Of a DNA stretch of 24,017 nt, positions 9,487 to 17,321 are shown one piece after another. A program made the translations under genes and the position numbers. The notes under the pieces are model-generated. The model saw nothing but the letters and a program-made list of their open reading frames with translations. It ran no database searches and was not told the origin of the DNA. The DNA is taken from assembly GCA_000444245.1 (NCBI GenBank), contig KE605708.1, positions 1 through 24,017 on the forward strand, in the 5' to 3' direction. How positions within the stretch are numbered: position 1 is the first letter of the stretch; each line of letters starts with the position of its first letter. This stretch comes from Botryllus schlosseri (taxonomy: Eukaryota; Chordata; Ascidiacea; Stolidobranchia; Styelidae).

Positions 9487-12400
9487 CTACAGATTGGAAT
9501 CGTCGTTTTCTCGTGCTATTAGCGAATGATAATTAACCACAATACATCGGCAAACCTCTGGGCTTTTGCTGATTGTTCCGGCCATTCTGGTAGCCCAACA
9601 ATCTCCGCACGATAAGCCATGCGCCAGATAGTACCGGTAGATGTTACTTGCGGGGTCGAACATCAATGCACAGTCACAGTCGTTTCTGAAAATATGATAA
9701 CTGAATCGTTATTCATTAGATATAGTTACAAAATAACTGTTTTAAAACGTTTCGACACATTCATATTTGATGATGCGTCTTTGCTACAATTAATACAATC
9801 GTATGTTAAATTCTGTCAGACCCCATTGAAATACCATGCATCCTTTTTAGCATAAAATTCCTATACATACTTTGCCTAGATTCCCAAAAAGGCCTCAAAT
9901 TTTGGCCCAAAAGATAGACGAGGTTTTTATGTAGTCAACACCACACAACTATAATAGTGTTAATTCTAGACGAGACAGAGTGATGGCCTTTTTTATGTCA
10001 AGACAGCAAGATTTCCAGTAAATATGTCAGAATCAGCTGTTTTCAGTTTCGGTAAAATTCAGTTTCGGTAAAACAACTTTTATGTTGATAAAAGTGTCAT
10101 TTTTTCCCGTTTCCAAGATATGGTAACCCGACCGTTTACAATTATAGCTTCACCAGTTGATATCACATCAGAGAACTTTGGCAAAATTAGAGCGCATGGG
10201 CATTTCATAAATTTTATTACAAATTGAATTTGAGCAAAGATTACATTCAACAATTTAGATTGGAATTTAAGTACCAGCACTCGCATTTCGCTCATTTCTA
10301 TATCGTTGGTGAAATCTGGCCGGTACCGAACGCTACCATGCAGACATATTAACATGCTGTACGCGTTCATTTCTTACCCGTTACATTCCCCATCAGACTG
10401 CATGAACGTAGCTATAGTGAAGTAGTCCAAATGGTCCATTCGTTCTCGCATCTGATCCATCATACAACTGCCGAACTCGTAACCATTTCTTCTCGGGCAA
10501 TTCGCCTTGTCACTTGACCCAAAGGTCATCTTCTTGAAATGTGGCACTCTCCCCGAAAAGTGGTTATTAATGGATCGATACACCATATCCGATACTGAAG
10601 TGGCGGTGTCTAAGCATATTTTTCATCATTACACATTGCAATTGCCCATGCGGACTCTATTGTACCGTCATGTTCCACGAGATTCGTGAAGTCAACGAAC
10701 GTGTCGATGCAACTATTCAATGCCTGCAGGACGTCGGAGCTCCCTTTGAACATTTTGGTAGCCGCCTGTCGCCAGCAAGCGGCAGTATCGCGGTTCCTGG
10801 ATGATCAGATCACATTGGAATTAGAGTCATGGTGAGTAATTTGAATATATCACATTATGGTGAGTAATTTAAATATCACATTTAGAGTTAGACTCTGAAA
10901 CAGGTATATAATGCACGATATTCTCAAAGTAAGAATCAATCTCCCTAAATAAAGTAGACCTATGTTATAAAGCAGGGTTTCCTAACCCTTTTCACACCTT
11001 GGCAGGTTGTGTCTAGTCTTTCGAGGTCAAGTTTTGTTGAGATCTTAGTTAGTCAAACTCCGTTTTTACAAAAGTTATTTTGCAAGCAACATAGATCTGT
11101 TAAGATGCCAAGGCGGTCAAGTCCATCGCGGCCTGACTAAGACTTTTTATGCGGCCCGCTAGCCACAATATTTGCTTGATAATTAAAATCATTGAGAATT
11201 ACAAATTTAGGTTGCTATTTTGACAACGGTTTGCTGTAACTTCGATTGATCGTATCACAGCATACCAAAGTGCAGTATAAAACCACGCAGTAGTGCCGTT
11301 AGTGGAGATGACATGTCTGTGGGGTGGGGGTGTTCAAAAATGACTTTTTTGAACCCGAATATTTTCGGCTGGCATAGGCCTTCGTCACGGGTAATAATAG
11401 AGGATTGGAAAGAACATTGCATATCGACAATCGGATCAGAAAATATGACGTCACCTGCATGAAATTTCGAATAATGCGACCAAAACTTTTCCCTCTTATT
11501 GCATTGCTGCTATAGGTTGGAGTTGAGCTACAGTAGGTGTGCAGCGCATTTTTCGGTAACCGAGAGCAATTCTATCACGTAGCCAGTACAATTTGAAAAA
11601 AGTCCATTTTGAACAATCCTGCTAAGAGTCGTAATCAACGCACATGATTGTCACAGTGCAATGAAATAGGTATGTGGTCGCTTTCTGCATCATTCACACT
11701 GTTATATTCGAATACTCAGCTGGAATAATTTGTGCAATAGGTCCGATGTTGCCACAATAACATACCCAGAACAACGAAAGTAGTCCGTTTCCTGATACCA
11801 CTGTGAGTAGCTGACGATGAAATCTGTCACTTGATTCCAATCCCACGGTATGTCTGAGGTCAACCTCTCCATGCATTTGGAGAAAAAGACTCTGGTTATC
11901 ACCGAATCTTCGCCAACTTGTCTCCGGTGTCGACCTCTTATTAGGTGACATCCTGCAAGGAAGATATTGATTTCATATCTCACGATGCTCGTTAGAAACA
12001 GAAATGTTCATTGTAGTTGATAAAACTACTGTAGTGATGTCGCGTCTAAATTATTTTCCTTCATCAATTTCGTTACCTTGATGATATTCTGTTTGTGCAA
12101 GGTAACAAGATCACGAACGTATTTCGACAACGTTAGTATTTACAGCTTTTCAAAATTAGATTAAAATTAGAGCACATTTTTTTCAGACAAGGCTACATTA
12201 GAATTACTGCTGCACAGTGTTTTCCAAATTGGATAAGAATCAGAGTCATTGAATTCGCGAACACTTGCAAATTGAATCTTTGATTCAAAGGTTCATTCTC
12301 ATAAGCATGACAATGGTAAATGTCTGTACAGCAAGCTTGGGTCGTTTCGCGCTTTCCGCATCAGTTATCCCTCAGCATTTCCAGGAGCAGCAGAAATAAG

Positions 12401-12865
12401 ATTATATCATGGAAACATTTCATGATATATTGCCACCAATTCGCCCTGATTGGTCCAATTAGACAACGAGAATTATCTACAGTTGCTCTTTTCTGGTCAC
12501 GTATTCTTGTACGTGGATTATATTCTATAGGCCTTATATACTAGCTGAATTTTAATCGTGCGGTCTTAAAAATGAGATCACTGTCAATTTCAATCTCATG
12601 TCACCTTTCGGGGCCCACAATATTCATAACGTAGGCCCCGCCCCTTCCCTTTGAATGAGGTTTTGAGTTAGAGCACCTCAAGTACGATGGAAACTGTGGA
12701 AACTGTACTTCAAGTACGATGGAAACTGGAAACTGTACTTCAAGTACGATGGAAACTAAGTTAATCAAGTGTATTAATCTATCGAAACAAATGTACAGCT
12801 GACTTACCTTCCGCTGTGGCAGCTACAGCGAATATAACCAGTATAACAATGGGACATCGATCCAT
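9487..12865 (-). CDS. Gene B: secreted cysteine-rich protein of unknown family, 5 (or 6) exons
   Basis: Exons on the minus strand: 12808-12865, 11766-11952, 10666-10796, 10378-10609, and 9487-9685 if read through to the first stop (268 aa), or 9556-9685 plus 8885-8947 if exon 6 is used (266 aa). Donors are GTAAGT, GTATGT, GTACAA and GTAAGA; acceptors are TGCAG, TCCAG, CTTAG and TTCAG; phases are 1, 2, 1, 2. The start was chosen because it opens a signal peptide (MDRC, hydrophobic core IVILVIFAVAA, ending near residue 19-20). The mature part has 12 cysteines aligned with gene A, a tryptophan/tyrosine-rich block WDWNQVTDFIVSYSQWYQ (residues ~56-73), a CW...C helix-like segment in exon 3, FGSCMMDQM in exon 4, and CDC plus CGDCW in exon 5. 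No membrane segment follows the signal. Every exon is open, so the copy looks functional. I do not recognise the family, and I see no catalytic motif I can name. About three quarters of exon-2 residues match gene A. Confidence 0.85.
10829..10882. repeat. Tandem duplication in intron 2 of gene B
   Basis: Two adjacent copies of ATGGTGAGTAATTTRAATAT...CACAT, about 28 bp each. Copy A has a single GCGAGTAATTGATATTA-like counterpart just beyond exon 3. Each unit contains a GGTGAGT donor-like string on the plus strand, that is, antisense to the gene. Confidence 0.75.
10973..11340. mobile_element. Probable degraded hAT fragment in intron 2 of gene B
   Basis: Starts CAGGGTTTCCTAACCC, a typical hAT end, and includes a GCGGCCCGCTAGCC block near 11151. 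It interrupts homology between intron 2 of B and that of A, which resumes at GAATATTTTCGGCTGGCA near 11346. I found no matching right end, so the boundary is only where paralogue alignment resumes. Confidence 0.4.
12609..12640. repeat. Small imperfect fold-back, related to the 41-bp palindrome in gene A
   Basis: CGGGGCCCACAA... and ...AACGTAGGCCCCG form inverted arms around an AT-rich loop in intron 1 of gene B. The outer arms match those of the palindrome at 19229-19269 (CGGGGCCTACG / CGTAGGCCCCG). Confidence 0.5.
12679..12758. repeat. Minisatellite in intron 1 of gene B
   Basis: CAAGTACGATGGAAACT occurs three times at a spacing of about 30 bp, joined by (TGG)AAACTGTACTT. Intron 1 of gene A has a single partial counterpart near 20138, so the array arose after duplication and contributes to the longer intron (855 against 456 bp). 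Confidence 0.85.
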
Positions 12866-12950
12866 ATCTTCCGATCTTGTATGGGCTTGCCGATCTTGTA
12901 TGCGCTTGCAAACTGAGAACTGTGTGTCCTATCCGACACACGCATCAGAC

Positions 12951-12957
12951 TTTTATA
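12951..12957 (-). promoter_or_regulatory. TATA box of gene B
   Basis: TATAAAA reads on the minus strand 86 bp before the start codon. Gene A has TATAAAG in the aligned place. Between box and start both copies keep GGATAGGACAC and AGTTCTCAGTTTGCA, so transcription should start about 30 bp downstream, near 12920-12925. B carries an extra internal duplication of GATCTTGTATG/GCTTGC in its 5' leader. Conserved sequence continues upstream to about 13230, including GACGTCATCCAC and a CATTGAGTATATTGTGG block. Confidence 0.7.
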
Positions 12958-13234
12958 TGTTTGCGAAAACGGCTACTAATTTTCGCGACTTGGCTTCTGA
13001 ATAAATTACTCTTTATGCAAAGTACTAGGTGTTGCCGTACCCATTAACTGGTTATTGTTGTGGATGTGGATGACGTCCGTAAATGTCACAATAGAAGTAT
13101 AATGATCACTGCACCGTTGAACTGACAATCAACTACATTATAAAATAACCACAATATACTCAATGACCGCCTACTCACGGTCACTAATATGGTACAATTA
13201 TCATGTAAACTTACTAGCGAGACTGGTTTGCTGA

Positions 13235-14200
13235 TTGCGCTACAATTTTCGGTACCATACTGAACCGAGAATGCTATTACCGAGGTGGACATGGAGAGTT
13301 GAGGCCGATGATACCATAGCCATAGCCAAATCAAGCAATATAGTTGGACCAACATATCATGCAACGACAGAAACTCGCCTGCACATATAGACCCTATTTT
13401 TAATAATTAGCCTACCTGTGATGTTTATCGCTATTAATGAGTTATTTGGAAGTCAGAATGTCTTCTTACTGGCAATGTGTATGTACCAACAAATTTTTAA
13501 GTTTGTGCCAAAATCGAAACGTGATTTCATGGCAACATTTGGTGTATTATATTTATTCTACTTTATCGCCAGTTGCGACCAAACATTCTTCTTTGGCTTG
13601 CTGCAGCTTAGATTATATCACACAGCAAGAAAAGTTAGAACATTCAAGGTTTTCATTCAGGTCGCGTTCCTTCCGACCAACCGGGTGCGGACCGAGGATG
13701 CGTTCGAGCAACAATATTTGGGGGTTAGAGATCCATCGGTACCACATCTCCCATACATAACCGAGAATGGACTTGACCGAGAATGACATTACCAAGAATG
13801 GACATTACCCATACTTATTTAGAATTGGATAAACTGAACTTCACTCAGCTCTTCTTCTCATACTTATTTAGAATTGGATAAACTGAACTTCACTCAGAAA
13901 CTGACTGTCGCGGATTCAATCCACTTTGGAGAATAAACTTCATCCGAATCTTAATCCGAATCCGAATCTTGATATCCGAATCCTAATACGAATAAAATTT
14001 TGGAAAATTCAAATGTAGTAGCCGAATATGTTATAGTTATCCATGTCTGTTGGTGTACGTTGCATATGCTCAGATACTACTTACACCCCCCTGTCTCCTT
14101 ATGAATGGCAAGGTACACACGAACACAAATTTTGATCAGTAATATGTATTTCAGACCGATTCTGTCTCGAGAGAAAATAACAGAGTATTCCAACCCAGAA
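13235..14200. other. Intergenic between genes B and A, no gene recognised
   Basis: Alignment with the upstream region of gene A ends near 13230. Beyond it are degenerate copies of ACCGAGAATGGACATTACC (around 13260 and 13755-13810), a 39-bp direct repeat, and a run of ATCCGAATC-type hexamer/nonamer repeats (about 13937-13990). The longest open frame in the window (13418-13786, 122 codons, plus strand) lies here; it contains hydrophobic stretches but nothing recognisable and runs into the repeat. Confidence 0.5.
13810..13897. repeat. 39-bp perfect direct repeat, 10-bp spacer
   Basis: CATACTTATTTAGAATTGG...CTTCACTCAG occurs at 13810-13848 and, identically, at 13859-13897. The spacer is pyrimidine-rich (CTCTTCTTCT). 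Confidence 0.9.
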
Positions 14201-14284
14201 TAAGATTGCAACTCTCGAAGGTATTTATGTCCAGCCCAAGTAGGCTATACACGGAGAAAATGGGAGTATCTTTCTCCGCGATGC

Positions 14285-14347
14285 CTATCCATTGTAAGCT
14301 GACAGAAGTTCAGCGCAGCGAAGGACTGAGTCTCTCAATCCAGACAT
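14285..14347 (-). CDS. Candidate exon 6 (last exon) of gene A
   Basis: The frame MSGLRDSVLRC...LSAYNG followed by TAG sits directly behind TGCAATTTTCAG. It would join exon 5 in phase 0 after GAG at 17331-17333. Among the three copies most changes are at third codon positions (codons 6, 8, 11, 12, 14, 19), a mild sign of coding constraint. It would add one more cysteine and give a 266-aa product, exactly as in gene B. The intron would be about 3 kb because four transposons lie inside it. Confidence 0.5.
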   Translation of the reverse strand: MSGLRDSVLRCAELLSAYNG

Positions 14348-14642
14348 CTGAAAATTGCAGACACAAGGAAGTGTGAATCATTTGATCAATTTCGGTGGAG
14401 GAAGAAAATGAACTTGAATATTAGACCCCTAGAGACGCGCCTTGAGCTCTCGCGATTCAGGTTGCGTTACAGATAGTGCTGAGCAAATGCGAGTGATTCG
14501 ATTCTGAATTGAGTAACAGGCTTCCAGTCGATTAGGTATATCACTCATGACATCGTACGAATAAAAATGAAGGGGGAAAGTTCGAATATTCACATGTTAC
14601 GCAACAACAATTAACGTATTGCCTGATTAAAGGTATAAATTG

Positions 14643-15638
14643 TAGGGATGGTGTGAACCTCGTTCACGTTCGTGTTCTGTGTGTGAACCTCGGAAATTTA
14701 GAGGTTCGCGTTCACAACAGAACCTTGGTAGGTTCTGCAGTGTGAACCTTTTACATAGATCACAATTTTCACTTCATTGTAACATCTTTGGTTCAAATTT
14801 ATTATATTTCAACTGCGGGCCACTCTATGTATGGCGCTGGCAGCATTAAAAATCAACACTAAACTAAACGAACATGCACCTTGACAATCTCAAAAGTTTT
14901 ACTTGCTTTGTTACAATAGTTTGCTCGAAATATCCAGCTTTCCGTTTGTGGATGTTTAGTGACACTCTGCTGTGAGCTTGAGCCGCAATGTCACACAACA
15001 TCACGAGCCGAATACGTGGTCAGCGAATGACGCTTATTCAACCAATCAATGAGATTGATATCGTTTTCTGATGCAAAAAATCTAGCAGGCGTACGGGGTC
15101 AATCTAGAATTCATATCTTTACTGTATCAATAGAACCAAATCCGTGCGATTGAGGTGTTGGCTACTGCTGTAGAACTTGTTGATGGGGTAATATCTGTAG
15201 CAAGTATAGAAACCCGTTTTACACTCTGCTCAATATCAATGTAGCAATACCCAGACGCCGAATACATTGTCTGGTCTGGCCTAGACCTTCAAGGCGTAAG
15301 CTTATATTTCTTCGTATGTCCTCGTCGAAATTGTTGGCAAAGCGACGGAAGATATTGATTTTATGGAAGTATTATATCCTTTGATTGCCTCAGTTGATAC
15401 ATTTAGCGGCGTTTAAAACACCAATATGTACTTCAGCATTGCGGCCTTATGTGGCCCGAGTCGTCGCTAGGTATCGTGTACATTAATATAGGTTATCGCT
15501 TCATTGAATGATAGAGATGAAATTAGCGAAATGACGTCACGTGACGTCACGAGGTTCACGTTCGTGTTCACACAGAACCTTTCAAAAAGGTTCGCGTTCA
15601 CACGAACCTGAACCTTTCAGAGGTTCACACCATCCCTA
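14643..15638. mobile_element. Complete 996-bp hAT-like MITE (family TAGGGATGGTG)
   Basis: Ends are TAGGGATGGTGTGAACCTC and GAGGTTCACACCATCCCTA, perfect inverted partners over 19 bp. Both subterminal zones are packed with GAGGTTC/GAACCT and GTTCACGTTCGTG motifs in both orientations. Flanks ATAAATTG (left) and TTAAATTG (right, two bases beyond the CCCTA end) resemble each other but are not an exact octamer at the element edge. The interior is shared with 1-614. No transposase frame is visible. Paralogue B lacks it. Confidence 0.88.
15532..15549. promoter_or_regulatory. Double CRE-like palindrome inside the MITE
   Basis: TGACGTCACGTGACGTCA contains two full CRE/ATF consensus octamers separated by CG, forming an 18-bp perfect palindrome. 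The partial copy at 1-614 lacks this zone. Any regulatory activity is inference. Confidence 0.4.
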
Positions 15639-15799
15639 AATTAAATTGGCATTAGATCGAACATAAACGCTCACTGAGCTTTCTGAAAATATTGTGGTTC
15701 ACAGATATGTTATCGAGTTCAAAGATACGTCATTTACACTATGTTACGTCATTTACACTAGCGAGTTTAAAGACATGTCGTTCACACTAACGTCCATAG

Positions 15800-17041
15800 C
15801 AGTGGCTCCCGACCTTGTTGGATTTAGAAGCCGCATGTATACACTTTTTATTTAATTTAAAGGTAGCTAGTCTACCTCTAGATCTCACCATCTAGCTAAT
15901 TCAAAAGCATGCACATATACTTCTACAGATTCTATATCGGTTATTTTAGGATTGAAAGAGGCAGATTGGCGAGCGTTATAGGCTACATATAATAAATAAA
16001 CTTAAAATGCGTACAATTGCTACAACATAACATCTATGTCGTTGCGTGATAGCTCCTCATACATAGATAGCAGCATTTGATGCACAAGTTTGCGGGAGAT
16101 TATACGCTGAGTAATGTTGGACTTATACTGTAATTTATACTCGAGTACGAGCTGCCATTTGTATGTTAGTAAAATTGTGTCGAAATTTACTCTTCACAGA
16201 CACGATATATAAAGCTCTATACGCCAGCAGAACTTGAAACATATCCGACGGGTATTAATTAATCCATGCGTGTGACGCTATAGTCTGCAATAATTTTATT
16301 TCCCGGTTTTCAGAAGCGGCCTTGGATGACTGAAGACACGGCTAATATTCCTAATTTCTACCATTAATATACAGAAATGGACCATAACTATTCACGGAAA
16401 CAACAACTACCGTCTATGTTATTTTGCGGGATATTTATATGTTGGACCCAGGGTTGCGAACCAGGGTTGCAACCAAGTCACAAGGCTCCGAGTCACAAGT
16501 CAATCTCACTTTGATAGTTTTGACTCGAGTCAAGTCGAGTCATTTTCAATTCACCACTGAGTTGAGTCCGAGTCCAAGTCAGCGAGCAGAGGGTCGAGTC
16601 CGAGCCATGGTATTATGACTAGAGTCCTAGCTCAAGTCGTTGTGCTGGGTGCTCAGTTTCCAGATGAAGTCTTTGTTAACCCACTTTTTATAACACTGTT
16701 GGTGATATCGAATGGTTCGCATTCATAATATACTGATTTTCCTCGCGCTTAGCAGTTTCTGGTCGCATCTTCAAGTACCAGTACGAATAGACGAAATCTT
16801 AATAGTGTGGTTACTTTGTTATTCTTCGAAATTACAATGAAATGCCGGTCTTGGCCGTCTGAGTCTCGAGTCATTCGGCTTGGTTCGAGTCATACGCGAT
16901 GACTCGAGTCCACAGATTTGACTCGAGCATTTCCACATTTTGAGAAAATGACTCGAGCCAAGTCGAGTCGTCTGAAAATCTTGACTCGAGTCGGACTCGA
17001 GTCATTACATCCCTGGTTGGACCCGCGGTTGGGAATCACTG
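15800..17041. mobile_element. hAT-type non-autonomous element, carrying a nested MITE
   Basis: Left end CAGTGGCTCCCGACC and right end GGTTGGGAATCACTG are an inverted pair of the widespread CAGTGGTTCCCAACC type. Net length without the nested element and its extra target copy is about 667 bp. The left flank GTCCATAG and a right-hand GTCACTAG three bases past the end look like a worn octamer duplication. Gene B shows the uninterrupted site (GGTCCACAGTCCACACACC, near 9302-9320). No transposase frame is seen. Confidence 0.75.
16449..17015. mobile_element. 567-bp CTCGAGTC-rich MITE nested in the hAT, perfect target duplication
   Basis: Begins CAGGGTTGCGAACCAGGGTTG (first motif duplicated) and ends ATTACATCCCTG. 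The octamer GTTGGACC is present on both sides (16441-16448 and 17016-17023), a perfect target duplication. Both terminal zones are filled with GACTCGAGTC and relatives. A truncated relative lies at 3235-3330. Confidence 0.92.
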
Positions 17042-17321
17042 GGAGTCACTAGCTTGTACTACGTCATTTCGTGTGCTGAAATACGTTAAATCCGTAGTGG
17101 AAAATGATATGAAAACTATATATATTCTCGCGAATAAATCGACAAGGTACGCATAATTTCAGTACTCGAAAAATCATCTCGCCCTCCTCGACTCAAATCA
17201 TCAGAACCCATACTCGATTCAAATACGAGTACTCGAATTATCGTGCACAGTCCTAATATAGTTACAGCTTGCAATTATCGTTTTGTCGAGCTCTTAGCGA
17301 AAAATCTTCAGCAATAATATA

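Larger units (their letters stand above)
14474..17260. mobile_element. Old MITE in intron 5 of gene A, split by later insertions
   Basis: The left end TAGTGCTGAGCAAATGCGAG...GATTCGATTCTGAA and the right end ...CGAGTACTCGAATTATCGTGCACAGTCCTA match the full-length family members at 21410 and 23255. Flanks are GTTACAGA (14466-14473) and GTTACAGC (17261-17268). The 996-bp MITE and the 15800-17041 hAT have both landed in it. Confidence 0.75.

Noticed and set aside
9487-9555. Read-through C-terminal tail of exon 5 in gene B (VCRC... to the stop) as the sole C-terminus
   Set aside because: Not fully rejected, but the frame is not kept in A or C and its stop lies in the MITE target duplication; the exon 6 model fits better.
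13418-13786. Longest open frame in the window (122 codons, plus strand) with hydrophobic stretches
   Set aside because: No recognisable domain, no counterpart near the other gene copies, overlaps a second open frame at 13437-13760 and runs into repeat-rich DNA; likely chance.
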